The notes under the pieces are model-generated. The model worked only from the letters and a program-made list of their open reading frames with translations. It was not told the origin of the DNA and ran no database searches. Position numbers and translations under genes: made by a program. From positions 62,001 through 126,000 of the forward strand of contig NZ_JAJUXG010000006.1 of the NCBI RefSeq assembly GCF_021390535.1: DNA of 64,000 nucleotides, written 5' to 3'. The DNA comes from Dyadobacter sp. CY312. Its GTDB lineage: Bacteria; Bacteroidota; Bacteroidia; Cytophagales; Spirosomataceae. Within the stretch, counting starts at the first letter, position 1, and every line of letters starts with the position of its first letter. This document shows, piece by piece, positions 25,133 to 34,923 of the stretch.

Positions 25133-27496
25133 ATGCTCCGAAACTATCTAAAAATCGCCTGGCGGAATTTGTGGAAGAACAAGTCGTTCAGCCTTATTAA
25201 TATTCTTGGCCTTGCTTTGGGTATGGCTTGCAGCCTGCTGATTATGTTATGGGTAAAAGATGAAATGAAGATGGATCAGTTTCATGCAAATGGAGCGCGT
25301 CTTTACAAGGTGATGGAAAATCAGCACTATTCCGGCCAGATCAATACAATTGAAGCTACTCCCGGAATTCTGGCGGAGCATATTGTTAAAGACATTCCTG
25401 AAATTCAGCTGGCAAGTCAATTGCTTTGGGAAGAATCACCGGTTTTTGCTGTTGAAAATACTTTTGATAACGAAAAAGGGAGGTATGTACAAGGTGATTT
25501 TTTGAGCATGTTTTCATACGGATTGAGTCAGGGAGATGCCAAAACCGCCTTGAAACGCCCGGATGGAGTAGTGATATCTCAAAAATTAGCCGATAAGTAC
25601 TTCAAAGGAAAAGATCCAATGGGTAAAACCATTCGGGTCGACAATAAGGACGACGTTATTGTTACAGGGATTTTAAAGCCAATTTCGCCGTTTTCTTCCA
25701 TGAAATTCGATTTCCTGATGAGTTACGACAGGTGGCAGAAAAACGGGAATGACTGGTCGAAAGAATGGGGAAACAATGGTCCGCGTTGCGTGGTCATGCT
25801 TTCTGAAAATGCATCGCTTAGCAAGGTGAATACCAAGATTAAGAATTACATCAAAACCAAAAATAAGAATAGCAACGTTGATATTTTCCTGACAAACTAT
25901 GGAGAATCTTACCTTCATTCGAAGTGGGATTCAGGAAAACAGGATGGCGGAAGGATAGAGTATGTCAAGATTTTTACGATCGTGGCCGTTTTCATTCTGG
26001 TTATTGCCTGTATCAATTTCATGAATCTGGCAACTGCACGTTCTGTGAAAAGAGCCAAGGAAGTTGGATTACGCAAGGTGGTTGGAGCCTATCGGTTTAG
26101 TCTGATCGGGCAGTTTATAGGCGAATCCATTCTCATCACTTTTATTGCTCTGATTTTTGCAATTGTGATCGTTTTTCTGATGCTGACGCCCTTCAATGTG
26201 CTTACAGAAAAACAGTTATCTCTTGATTTGTTGAGCCCGTCTTTGATTTTTACACTATTGGGACTAACGATTATTACCGGCACAGTTGCGGGAAGTTATC
26301 CTGCACTATTTATGTCGTCACTGAATCCTGTTACGATATTGAAAGGCTCTTTAAAGTTCAAACCCAGCGCTGCCTATTTTCGCCAGGGATTGGTTGTGTT
26401 TCAGTTCGGATTGTCGATTCTATTGATTTTGGCTATGATCGTCGTGTATCGTCAGATCGAATATATTCAAACCAAAAATCTTGGGTTTGAAAGAGGGAAT
26501 CTGCTTTATATTGATGACATTGAAATCGGTTTAGCAAAGAATTTTTCTTCTTTTAAACAAGCACTTGAATCCCAGCCGGGAATCAAATCCGTAGCGGTTT
26601 CCCAAGCTACTCCGCTTGAAGTGGGTAGTTCGACAATGGGCGTGAGTTGGCCGGGAAAAGATACAACTCAGCAATTACTTTTTGCAGTCAACCCATCCGG
26701 ATTCGATTTTGTAAAAACGATGGGTATCAAACTGCTGGACGGACGCGATTTTAGTCCTGAATATGGCACAGACACCTCCAATTATCTCATCAACGAAGCC
26801 GCAGCCAAAAAGATAGGTTACAAAGATCCGGTTGGGAAAGAGCTGACAATGTGGGGCAAAAAAGGCAAGATCATCGGGTTAATGAAAGATTTTCATATTG
26901 GTTCATTGCATGTTGCTATTGAGCCTTTGATCGTTGGCCTGCAACCTAAAACCGATAACTGGGGAGCAGCTTTGATCCGCACAGAACCAGGGAAAACAAA
27001 ACAGGCCATTGCAAATCTTGAAGAGGTTTACAAGCGCTACAATCCAGGATTTCCTCTCAAATATTATTTCGCAGATCAGGAATTTGGCAACCTGTACAAA
27101 TCCGAAAATGTGGTCAGCAAGCTTTCTAACTACTTCGCATTTCTAGCCATTTTTATTTCGAGTTTGGGTTTATTCGGACTGGCAGCTTTCACCGCGGAAC
27201 AACGAACCAAGGAAATTGGTGTCAGAAAAGTACTAGGTGCGAGTGTCGCCAATCTGGTAGGAATGCTTTCAAAAGATTTTGTAAAACTGGTTGGTATAGC
27301 AGCATTGATTGCATTTCCAATAGCCTGGTATTTCCTGAAAGGCTGGCTTCAAAAATATGCATATCGTATTGAAATAGAATGGTGGTATTTCGTAGTTACC
27401 GCTATGGCAGCATTGATGATTGCCTTGTTTACTGTAAGTTTTCAGGCAATAAAAGCAGCATTATTAAATCCCGTGAAAACATTGAAGAGCGAATAG
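25133..27496 (+). CDS. FtsX-like ABC permease, paralogue 2
   Basis: A 787-residue protein with the same double MacB-PCD/FtsX layout. Its start MLRNYLKIAWRNLWKNKSFS aligns directly with its neighbours and fixes the start codon. The first coupling motif is RAKEVGLRKVVGAYR and the second QRTKEIGVRKVLGASV; the tail is NPVKTLKSE. The first periplasmic domain is quite unlike that of paralogue 1 (VMENQHYSGQINTIEATPG). The second domain keeps INEAAAKKIGYKDPVGKEL and the KDFHIGSLHVAIEPL motif. It is probably translated from the same message as permease 1. Confidence 0.93.
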   Translation: MLRNYLKIAWRNLWKNKSFSLINILGLALGMACSLLIMLWVKDEMKMDQFHANGARLYKVMENQHYSGQINTIEATPGILAEHIVKDIPEIQLASQLLWEESPVFAVENTFDNEKGRYVQGDFLSMFSYGLSQGDAKTALKRPDGVVISQKLADKYFKGKDPMGKTIRVDNKDDVIVTGILKPISPFSSMKFDFLMSYDRWQKNGNDWSKEWGNNGPRCVVMLSENASLSKVNTKIKNYIKTKNKNSNVDIFLTNYGESYLHSKWDSGKQDGGRIEYVKIFTIVAVFILVIACINFMNLATARSVKRAKEVGLRKVVGAYRFSLIGQFIGESILITFIALIFAIVIVFLMLTPFNVLTEKQLSLDLLSPSLIFTLLGLTIITGTVAGSYPALFMSSLNPVTILKGSLKFKPSAAYFRQGLVVFQFGLSILLILAMIVVYRQIEYIQTKNLGFERGNLLYIDDIEIGLAKNFSSFKQALESQPGIKSVAVSQATPLEVGSSTMGVSWPGKDTTQQLLFAVNPSGFDFVKTMGIKLLDGRDFSPEYGTDTSNYLINEAAAKKIGYKDPVGKELTMWGKKGKIIGLMKDFHIGSLHVAIEPLIVGLQPKTDNWGAALIRTEPGKTKQAIANLEEVYKRYNPGFPLKYYFADQEFGNLYKSENVVSKLSNYFAFLAIFISSLGLFGLAAFTAEQRTKEIGVRKVLGASVANLVGMLSKDFVKLVGIAALIAFPIAWYFLKGWLQKYAYRIEIEWWYFVVTAMAALMIALFTVSFQAIKAALLNPVKTLKSE

Positions 27497-27499
27497 GGC

Positions 27500-27646
27500 T
27501 TAGCTAATAAGCTCTTGGCTTCGTTAAAGTACAAGTAGCATCTGCTAAGGATAACATTGATGCCACATCTAAGTTTTTTAAGAGATATCAGAAAATTTTG
27601 TTTCAGTACGACTTAGCTAACAGCTATTCGCTAAAAACCCCAAAAA
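27500..27646 (+). repeat. Duplicated 5' leader upstream of permease 3
   Basis: Carries the same ordered blocks as the leader of permease 1, including ATTTTGTTTCAGTACGACTT at about 27594-27613 and AGCTAACAGCTATTCGCT just before the start codon. Most of the difference is point change. Confidence 0.6.
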
Positions 27647-30076
27647 ATGCTAAAAAACTATATAAAAATCGCCTGGCGGAATTTGCGCAAACAGAAGTTT
27701 TATACATTTCTTAATGTATTCGGCCTGTCACTTGGTTTGGCGAGCTGCCTGCTTATCACACTGTATGTAGTTGATGAGCTGAGTTATGACAAATCTTTTA
27801 CCAATGCGGAACGAATTTATCGTGTCAATTCTGACATCAGGTTTGGCGGAGCCGATATGAAACTGGCAGAGGCGCCTGATCCGATGGCTTTTACAATGTT
27901 ACAGGAATATCCTCAGTTGGAGGCAGCGACAAGGCTGCGTAAATATGGCAGTTATCTCGTTCGTCGCACCGGCACAACTGAAAATTTGGAGGAAGCGCAA
28001 GTGGCCTATGCCGATTCCACGTTTTTTCAGGTCTTTCAAATTCCAATGATAGCCGGAGACACCAAAAGGATTCTCACAGAGCCGAACACGCTGGTAATTT
28101 CCGAACGTGATGCCGATAAGTATTTCGGGAAGGAAGATCCCATCGGTAAAACCCTGTTACTCAACAACAATCAAACCTACACCGTTACGGGGGTGATGGA
28201 AAATATTCCGACACATTCCCATTTGAGTACATTGAATATGCTACTCTCGATGAGTACCAACAAACACAGCAGGGAGGGCAATTGGGGTAGCCATAATTTC
28301 GCTACATATCTGTTGCTGAGAGAGGGCGTGAGTGGGGCTGCTTTTGAAAAGAATTTTGATGCAGTTGTTGAAAAATATACTGGTAAATGGGTGAGAAGTG
28401 TGATGGGAGCTTCGCTGGACGATCTGAGAAAATCGGGCAGTTACATCAAATACACACTCATGCCACTGACCGATATTCACCTCCATTCCAATCGTCAGGC
28501 AGAAATTGCGGTAAACAGCAACATCCAGTACGTATACATTTTTAGTGTAGTTGCGCTTTTTTTACTCGCCATTGCATGTGTCAATTTTATGAATCTTGCT
28601 ACTGCCCGTTCTTCCAACCGGGCTAAGGAAGTAGGGGTGCGTAAAGCTTTGGGATCGGAAAGATCATCGCTTATCAATCAGTTTCTGACGGAGGCAATCA
28701 TGCTTAGTTTCCTGTCGCTGACAATGGCAGTTTTGCTGGCTATTATTGCGTTACCGTTGTTCAACAATTTGGCTAATAAAGAAATTGTTTTTCCATATCA
28801 GAACGTCCTTTTCTGGATCATTGCCGTAGTTACTGCAATCGTGGTGGGCGTAATGGCTGGTAGTTACCCGGCATTTTTTCTTTCGTCTTTCCAGCCGTTG
28901 AAGGTATTAAAGGGCTCTATGGAAATTGAAGGCAAAGGTGGATATCTGCGAAACTCACTTGTAGTGTTCCAGTTCATGATCTCGGTGATGCTGCTGATCG
29001 GAACCGGTGTAATTTACAAGCAGCTCAATTATATCCAGACCAAGCAGCTGGGTTACAACAAAGAGCATATCCTGATCGTGAAAAATGCCTATGCACTCGA
29101 CAAAAAGTCTAGTGCTTTCAAAGAGCAAGTGGCAATACTGCCCAATGTGGAAAGTAGCACGGTAACGAGTTTCCTGCCCACACCTTCTTCCCGAAGCGAC
29201 AATTCCATGTTTCCGGAAGGTCAGTTGCAGCAAGATAAAGGAGTGAGTATGCAAAAATGGGCGGTGGATCACGATTTTGTCAAAACCTTGAATCTTGAGA
29301 TTAAGACTGGAAGAGCCTTTCTGGAAGATTTTCCTTCGGATTCTTCGGGGATCATTATTAATGAAACTGCCGCCAAAATCCTCGGCTTTGCCGATCCGAT
29401 CGGAAAGAAAATATTCAATATGGATGACCCTTATGGCAATGAACGTGAAACGTTTACGATTATTGGCGTGGTGAAAAACTTCCATTTCGCGTCACTCCGT
29501 GACAATATAGGCGGACTGAGCATGGTTCTTAAACCAAGTCAGGGCCTAGTGGCAATCAAATTGAAAGGTAATGATTACCAGCAAACCGTTAGTCAGATCG
29601 GAAATCTTTGGAAAAGTATGGCACCGGGTCAGCCGTTTGCATATGAGTTTATGGATGCGGATTTCGACAAACAATACAGGAGCGAACAGCGCGTTGGACA
29701 GATTTTCATCACCTTCGCTATTATTTCGATAATCATCGGTTGTCTTGGGCTTTTTGGATTGTCGGCTTACACGGCAGAAAGACGTACGAAAGAAATAGGC
29801 GTACGGAAGGTATTGGGAGCAAGTGTGGGTAGTATCGTGGGTCTTTTATCCAAAGATTTTATCAAATTGGTACTGATCTCAATTCTCCTGGGCAGCCCCA
29901 TTGCCTGGTACGCCATGAATACCTGGTTGCAGGATTTCGCCTATCACATTGAAATCTCGTGGTGGATGTTTGCCATTGCCGGTGTACTGGCCATCGTAAT
30001 TGCACTGCTTACGGTGAGCTATCAGAGCATTAGGGCGGCTTTGATGAACCCGGTGAAGTCATTGAAGAGTGAATAG
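27647..30076 (+). CDS. FtsX-like ABC permease, paralogue 3
   Basis: An 809-residue paralogue starting MLKNYIKIAWRNLRKQKFYT. The N-terminal periplasmic domain has NSDIRFGGADMKLAEAPDPM, closely matched by paralogue 4 (LLTSGGKSTEIAVAPTPMG), so these two look like recent neighbours in the family. Coupling motifs are RAKEVGVRKALGSER and RRTKEIGVRKVLGASV; the tail is NPVKSLKSE. The second domain carries INETAAKILGFADPIGKK and GVVKNFHFASLRDNI. It lies 150 nt after permease 2 with its own leader and is followed by a GTTTGTG repeat block. Confidence 0.93.
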   Translation: MLKNYIKIAWRNLRKQKFYTFLNVFGLSLGLASCLLITLYVVDELSYDKSFTNAERIYRVNSDIRFGGADMKLAEAPDPMAFTMLQEYPQLEAATRLRKYGSYLVRRTGTTENLEEAQVAYADSTFFQVFQIPMIAGDTKRILTEPNTLVISERDADKYFGKEDPIGKTLLLNNNQTYTVTGVMENIPTHSHLSTLNMLLSMSTNKHSREGNWGSHNFATYLLLREGVSGAAFEKNFDAVVEKYTGKWVRSVMGASLDDLRKSGSYIKYTLMPLTDIHLHSNRQAEIAVNSNIQYVYIFSVVALFLLAIACVNFMNLATARSSNRAKEVGVRKALGSERSSLINQFLTEAIMLSFLSLTMAVLLAIIALPLFNNLANKEIVFPYQNVLFWIIAVVTAIVVGVMAGSYPAFFLSSFQPLKVLKGSMEIEGKGGYLRNSLVVFQFMISVMLLIGTGVIYKQLNYIQTKQLGYNKEHILIVKNAYALDKKSSAFKEQVAILPNVESSTVTSFLPTPSSRSDNSMFPEGQLQQDKGVSMQKWAVDHDFVKTLNLEIKTGRAFLEDFPSDSSGIIINETAAKILGFADPIGKKIFNMDDPYGNERETFTIIGVVKNFHFASLRDNIGGLSMVLKPSQGLVAIKLKGNDYQQTVSQIGNLWKSMAPGQPFAYEFMDADFDKQYRSEQRVGQIFITFAIISIIIGCLGLFGLSAYTAERRTKEIGVRKVLGASVGSIVGLLSKDFIKLVLISILLGSPIAWYAMNTWLQDFAYHIEISWWMFAIAGVLAIVIALLTVSYQSIRAALMNPVKSLKSE

Positions 30077-30113
30077 CTGGGACGAAGAATAAACTGCTTG
30101 TGGAAAATACAGC

Positions 30114-30190
30114 GCTTCGTTTGTGTCCCGCTGAGGAGCCGTTTGTGAGGACACAAACGGCGGGGAATTGTGGAGATACAAACCGTGTCG
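30114..30190. repeat. GTTTGTG palindromes, locus 2
   Basis: A partial arm CTTCGTTTGTGTCC (from 30115), a full hairpin CGTTTGTGAGGACACAAACG (30140-30159) and a degenerate GATACAAACCGTG tail, all within the spacer between permeases 3 and 4. Confidence 0.75.
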
Positions 30191-30255
30191 GAAAAAGTTT
30201 TTAAAGATTGAATAGCTCATCAGTTTACGGAGTTAATAAGATGACATCCAATTAT

Positions 30256-32691
30256 ATGCTTCGAAATAATCTCAAAATTGCCTGGCGGAATCTTACTCAG
30301 AGTAAAGGATATTCTGCACTAACCATTTTGGGGTTGGCTCTTGGATTGGCCGCTTGTACATTAAGTGTGTTGTATGTTCAGGATGAGTTGAGTTACGATC
30401 AGTTTAACCTTAATGTTGACCGGATTTACCGGGTAAACGGTTTGCTGACTTCGGGTGGAAAGAGTACAGAGATCGCTGTTGCTCCAACGCCTATGGGGCA
30501 AACTTTAAAACAGGATTTCCCGGAAGTGGAGGCAGCCACCCGGTTGGGTAAGTCGGGTAGTCAGCTTGTGAAAAGTAAAGAAGTTGCGATTCGTGAACAG
30601 AAAATACTGTATGCTGATTCAACTGTTTTTGAAGTTTTCACACTTCCGATGTTAGCCGGAAATCCTAAAAAAGCACTTGCAGATCCGCAGTCGGTGGTAA
30701 TCACCGAAAGTATGGCAAAGAAATACTTTGGGACAGAGAGTGCACTCAACCAAACACTCGTTTTCGACAATAAAGAGGTGCGGAAAGTAACCGGCGTTAT
30801 ACTGGATATTCCTGCACAGTCCCATTTTGAGGCCGACTTTTTATTGCCTTTATACGAAACCCAGAATGCAAAGGCCGCCAAGTGGGGAAATCATATCTTC
30901 AATACTTATGTACTGCTCAGACCCGGAAGTAATCCTGCTTTGCTGGATGCGAAGTTTGAGCAAATAGTCCAGACTTATCTGGATCCTGCACTGCAACGGT
31001 ATTTTCAAACAACATTGGCCAAAACCAGAAAAGCGGGTAACGACTTCGGTTATTCACTGATGCCGCTTTCGGAAATTCATCTTTATTCCAACAGGGAAGG
31101 GGAGCTGGCTCCGAATAATAGCATTTCGTCCGTAGTCATGTTTGTGCTGATCGGCGTGTTCATCCTGCTCATTGCGGTGTTCAACTTCATAAATCTGACA
31201 ACAGCCAGGTCTGCCAAAAGATCACGCGAGATAGGCGTCCGAAAAGTTATGGGCTCCAACCGGAACGTGCTGGTGTTTCAATTTTTATCCGAATCAATGC
31301 TGACTACTGTTTTGGCGCTTGTAGTTGGAATTGTGATGCTGTATCTGCTTTTACCCGGATTCAATTCGCTTGCAGCCAAGCAACTGAATGTATCGAATTT
31401 GATCAGTATTTCTGGAATAGCCTGCCTGCTGGGAGGCACTGCAATTGTGGGGATTTTGGCGGGAATTTACCCGGCATTTTTTCTTTCGGCATTTAAACCC
31501 ATTTCTGCTTTAAAAGGGATTGCATCAACAGGAAACCGAAGTCAGATGTTGCGGACCACATTGGTTGTATTGCAATTTTCAATATCTGTATTACTTATCA
31601 TTGGCACCTTGCTGGTTAATCAGCAGCTGCGTTACATTCAGAGCCAGCGGGTCGGATTTGATAAAGAACAGGTTGTAATTGTCAAAACCGCTCTTGTCGA
31701 TAGAAGTGGAATTCAGGTATTCAAAAATGAGGTTCTGAGAAATCCGGGCATTGGAAGTGGTGCTGTTAGTGGTTTTTTACCAGTAGTTTCCAACAGATGG
31801 AACGATATGTGGTTTGCTGAAAATGAGACAGATGAACGGAATTCTATCAATATGCAGGAATGGATGGTGGATCCTGATTATTTAACCACATTCAGCCTGA
31901 AACTTGTTGCAGGAAGGAATTTCAGAGAAAGCAGTACATCAGATCAGGAATCCGTAATTATTAATCAAAGTGCGGCCAAACGACTGGGATACAAAAACCC
32001 GATCGGAAAAACGATGCACAAGCCAGGAGGAGAATTGCTGACGATTATCGGAGTAGTTCAGGATTTTCATTATGAGTCGTTAAGGGATAAAATCCAGCCA
32101 CTTGTTATGGTTATTAATGGTGGTATGTTGAGTTCCAGTATCGAAAAAGCCTTTCCTGAGGCAGTCTCTTTTAAGTTGAATACAACAGATTTTCCTCCTG
32201 TTATCAAGGCTATGGAAGCTACCTGGAAACAACTGTATCCCGGGCTGGCTTTCGAGTATTCCTTTTTGAATGAGGATTTTGACGCCATGTATCGATCTGA
32301 ACAGCGTATCCAAAAGCTGTTTGCAACATTCGCTTTTACGGCCATTTTTATTGCGTGCCTGGGGTTATTTGGCCTAAGCGCATTCGCTGCTGAAAGAAGG
32401 ACGAAGGAAATAGGTGTCCGGAAGGTTTTGGGAGCATCAGTAATTTCTGTTGTGGTACAGCTCTCCAAGGACTTTGTCAAGCCCGTGCTGATGGCCATTA
32501 CACTTGCAATTCCTCTTGGCTGGTATGGAATGAGCAGGTGGCTGGAGGGGTTTGCTTACAAAATTGAAATTCAGTGGTGGGTGTTTGTTCTGGCCGGCGT
32601 TCTGGCTATTGTGATTGCGCTGTTGACGGTGAGTTTTCAGAGTGTAAAAGCGGCTTTGATGAATCCGGTGAAATCTTTGAAGAGTGAATAG
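30256..32691 (+). CDS. FtsX-like ABC permease, paralogue 4
   Basis: I chose the ATG at 30256 (MLRNNLKIAWRNLTQSKGYS, 812 residues) because it aligns with the other paralogues; ATGs at 30208 and 30241 are in frame but add unmatched residues. Layout as for the family, with coupling motifs RSREIGVRKVMGSNR and RRTKEIGVRKVLGASV and the tail NPVKSLKSE. The first periplasmic domain resembles that of paralogue 3. The second keeps INQSAAKRLGYKNPIGKT and VVQDFHYESLRDKIQPL. It is the last of the first run of four permeases. Confidence 0.92.
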   Translation: MLRNNLKIAWRNLTQSKGYSALTILGLALGLAACTLSVLYVQDELSYDQFNLNVDRIYRVNGLLTSGGKSTEIAVAPTPMGQTLKQDFPEVEAATRLGKSGSQLVKSKEVAIREQKILYADSTVFEVFTLPMLAGNPKKALADPQSVVITESMAKKYFGTESALNQTLVFDNKEVRKVTGVILDIPAQSHFEADFLLPLYETQNAKAAKWGNHIFNTYVLLRPGSNPALLDAKFEQIVQTYLDPALQRYFQTTLAKTRKAGNDFGYSLMPLSEIHLYSNREGELAPNNSISSVVMFVLIGVFILLIAVFNFINLTTARSAKRSREIGVRKVMGSNRNVLVFQFLSESMLTTVLALVVGIVMLYLLLPGFNSLAAKQLNVSNLISISGIACLLGGTAIVGILAGIYPAFFLSAFKPISALKGIASTGNRSQMLRTTLVVLQFSISVLLIIGTLLVNQQLRYIQSQRVGFDKEQVVIVKTALVDRSGIQVFKNEVLRNPGIGSGAVSGFLPVVSNRWNDMWFAENETDERNSINMQEWMVDPDYLTTFSLKLVAGRNFRESSTSDQESVIINQSAAKRLGYKNPIGKTMHKPGGELLTIIGVVQDFHYESLRDKIQPLVMVINGGMLSSSIEKAFPEAVSFKLNTTDFPPVIKAMEATWKQLYPGLAFEYSFLNEDFDAMYRSEQRIQKLFATFAFTAIFIACLGLFGLSAFAAERRTKEIGVRKVLGASVISVVVQLSKDFVKPVLMAITLAIPLGWYGMSRWLEGFAYKIEIQWWVFVLAGVLAIVIALLTVSFQSVKAALMNPVKSLKSE

Positions 32692-32716
32692 GGCTTAGGG
32701 GATCCTAACGGCCCTT

Positions 32717-32785
32717 GCCCTCGTTTGTGTCCTCACAAACGAGAGATTGTAAAAGGCAGTTTGTGGAGACACAAACTGCGGCGGT
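32717..32785. repeat. GTTTGTG palindromes, locus 3 (two hairpins)
   Basis: Two perfect 10-bp hairpins: CTCGTTTGTG-TCCT-CACAAACGAG (32720-32743) and GCAGTTTGTG-GAGA-CACAAACTGC (32756-32779), followed by GGCGG. They lie between the convergent ends of permease 4 and the GIN-domain gene and could act as a transcription barrier. Confidence 0.85.
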
Positions 32786-32826
32786 AGGAATCATAACAGG
32801 AATAATCATTTTTATTCAGGCTTCAA

Positions 32827-33579
32827 TTACTTTTCAAACTTGTAGATATCAGGACGACCGTTTGTGAATTTGGGAACAAACATTTTATCAATAGGTGCCT
32901 GTTTTACCACGGCGATCGCAGCTCCCGCATTTGAAATTTCATTGTCACCTAGTATGGAAGCGGTTATCTCCTGTGATACATTTAAGTCTGCCTTACTTAA
33001 TGTCTCTGTCCATAGTGTCAAATTCTGTATTTTTAAGTCTTTACCCTCTAAATTTGATTTAGTTATCAAAGACATTTTGGCCTCCAAGGCAGTACCGGAA
33101 AGTACAGCTTGGCTCGTTAAAAGTTTTAAATCAAGAAATTTGGAATAGATCTCGCCTTCTACACGTGAGGCCGTTTGAAGTTTGAGAACCAGCGAATCTG
33201 ATTCAATGGGAGATAGCAATTTTATTTCGGCAACACTTCCTAAAATGCTTTTTATATTTTTAAAAGATATATGAACAACCGGAGAATGAATGTCTCTTAG
33301 CGGTATTGACATATCAGGTTGAATGATTAAAGTGTCTCCAACTACACTTGACTGTACATACTTTACAATATTGGACTCAGCCTGAATTCGAATTGTTTCT
33401 TGGTTACCCTTTTCAAGGGTCGCATGCAAGCCTATTACCTTAATATGGGAAAAGGGTAGGGTTTTTCGGTCGACGGTTGTTATAATTTTATTTCCTTTGA
33501 CCTCGCTTTTTGGTATTTGACCGTTGGCAACATCAAAAATAGCGAGACATGAAAGCAGTGGAAGAAGTAACTTTTTCAT
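32827..33579 (-). CDS. GIN-domain (DUF2807) secreted protein
   Basis: The start at 33579 gives 250 residues with a signal peptide (MKKLLLPLLSCLAIFDVANG); the in-frame ATG 84 nt upstream adds a non-signal tail. The body is a repetitive beta-helix-like protein with the head-GIN pattern: FSHIKVIGLHATLEKGNQET, then alternating short strands such as SDSLVLKLQTASRVEGEIYS and DLKIQNLTLWTETLSKADLNV. The family is abundant and usually periplasmic or surface-exposed in Bacteroidota, with no fixed biochemical role. It is divergent from the DUF1080-like gene, and the palindromic operator lies between them. Confidence 0.8.
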   Translation of the reverse strand: MKKLLLPLLSCLAIFDVANGQIPKSEVKGNKIITTVDRKTLPFSHIKVIGLHATLEKGNQETIRIQAESNIVKYVQSSVVGDTLIIQPDMSIPLRDIHSPVVHISFKNIKSILGSVAEIKLLSPIESDSLVLKLQTASRVEGEIYSKFLDLKLLTSQAVLSGTALEAKMSLITKSNLEGKDLKIQNLTLWTETLSKADLNVSQEITASILGDNEISNAGAAIAVVKQAPIDKMFVPKFTNGRPDIYKFEK

Positions 33580-33872
33580 GAGCTGAATAATTAAGTTGAT
33601 AAAGTATTTTATGTAAATATTGCAAGTTTTTACTTCAATACTTTTATTATTTAAAGATAACACTGTCAGTCTGTTCTTGACTAAGCTTTAAGAATTCTTA
33701 ATTAATACGCCTCTCTCAGCCGCCGTCTGCTTGCCTACAAAGGGCTTTGTATGGTGTGAGGGCTTAGATAATGGTTTTGAGTTTTTTTGAGGGGAGTACA
33801 AATGAAGACGGTACGTGCTTCTTTTTTTTAATCTTAATAGGCTGTCTTTCTTAGATTAAGCTCAAAATGTCA

Positions 33873-33992
33873 ATCCCAAAACCGAACGAAAAGTGTCCAA
33901 AATCGAACACTTTTTTGTTTTGGAAAGTATTTAACTTATTGAAATACAACGTTTTGATTTGTAGTTTGATGGCTGGTACAGTTATCTAATAC
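33873..33992 (+). promoter_or_regulatory. Palindromic operator and TGGTAC element upstream of the DUF1080-like gene
   Basis: TGTCC-AAAATC-GAACA (33894-33909) sits inside a longer inverted repeat AAAAGTGT...ACACTTTT (33889-33914). A degenerate second copy, ATCCC-AAAACC-GAACG, lies 21 bp upstream. CTGGTACAGTTATCTAAT (33973-33990) has its GG 74 nt past the palindrome centre and about 75 nt before the ATG at 34051. The remainder of the 470-nt divergent spacer shows nothing else clear. Confidence 0.6.
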
Positions 33993-34050
33993 GAGAACTA
34001 TCTATTAGCTCCCAGTCCGTTGAGGACATTAACATAAATACAATTTCCTA

Positions 34051-34725
34051 ATGACAATGATCGAATTCATTTTGAAAAAATTAATCCTGCCACTAGTAGC
34101 CGGTATATGGTCTATTACCGCTTTTGCTCAGCATGTTGAGGTTGATTTGTCAAAACTGGTTGTTGACAAATCCATCAAGGCTTACAATCGTGAAGTAAGT
34201 ATTGTTTCCTCCGGCTCCAAAGGCTCTTATATCCATTTAAATGAGAAAGAAGGTGCTGGTGTTGCCTGGTTGGAAGGCGTTGAGTTTAAAGATGGAACTA
34301 TTGAGTTTGACGTAAAAGGAAAAAACGTACTGCAACAAAGCTTCGTTGGAATCGCCTTTCACAGCTCCAACGACAGCACTTACGACGCCGTTTATTTTCG
34401 TCCTTTCAATTTCAAGTCAAAAGAAGAAGAGAGAAGAAATCATTCTGTACAATACATTTCGCTTCCTAAATACGACTGGCCAAAGTTGCGTTCGGAGTTT
34501 CCAAATAAATACGAACAGCCTATAAATCCTGCTCCTGAACCAGATGAATGGTTTCATTGCCGGCTGGTTATTAAGAATGATGAGGTGAGCGTTTTTGTGA
34601 ATAAAAGTTCAGCGCCAAGTTTGGTAGTGAAACCTTTAAGTGGTCAGAAAGGGAACAAAATCGGTTTCTGGGTTGGGAATGGTTCAGACGGTGATTTTGC
34701 AAACTTGTCAGTTGCCGACCAATAG
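34051..34725 (+). CDS. Secreted DUF1080/LamG-like beta-sandwich protein
   Basis: A 224-residue protein with an N-terminal signal peptide (hydrophobic about 9-25, ending AFAQ); an ATG two codons later is also possible. The mature part is a concanavalin-A-like sandwich: DGTIEFDVKGKNVLQQSFVG, FHSSNDSTYDAVYFRPFNF, VQYISLPKYDWPKLR, PDEWFHCRLVIKNDEVSVFVN and KIGFWVGNGSDGDFANL. This pattern fits the DUF1080/3-keto-disaccharide hydrolase-like group, which binds or cleaves sugars, but catalytic residues cannot be assigned. It has its own operator of the same type as the exporter genes, so it may belong to their regulon. Confidence 0.72.
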   Translation: MTMIEFILKKLILPLVAGIWSITAFAQHVEVDLSKLVVDKSIKAYNREVSIVSSGSKGSYIHLNEKEGAGVAWLEGVEFKDGTIEFDVKGKNVLQQSFVGIAFHSSNDSTYDAVYFRPFNFKSKEEERRNHSVQYISLPKYDWPKLRSEFPNKYEQPINPAPEPDEWFHCRLVIKNDEVSVFVNKSSAPSLVVKPLSGQKGNKIGFWVGNGSDGDFANLSVADQ

Positions 34726-34736
34726 ACATAACAAAT

Positions 34737-34847
34737 GGCAGTTTGTGGGGGCAGAAACTGTGATATGAAAGCCAATTTCCAGCCGCTGTTTGTGTCCCCA
34801 CAAACAGCTCCTATTAGTCTCAATTCGTTTGTGAGGACACAAACGAA
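34737..34847. repeat. GTTTGTG palindromes, locus 4 (three hairpins)
   Basis: Three units: an imperfect GGCAGTTTGTGG...GCAGAAACTGTG (34737-34762), a perfect GCTGTTTGTG-TCCC-CACAAACAGC (34785-34808) and a perfect TTCGTTTGTG-AGGA-CACAAACGAA (34824-34847). The outer two to three bases of each stem differ between units but co-vary within a stem. Confidence 0.85.
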
Positions 34848-34923
34848 GGCATCAGAATGCTATTCTGTTAAGTAAAATAATTTTAAAGAAAAGCTAATTG
34901 CAGACTGCTAAAAGCTCATAGCC

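Noticed and set aside
28955..29485. A 176-codon frame on the minus strand
   Set aside because: Antisense shadow of permease 3; similar shadows occur in the same place in other paralogues.
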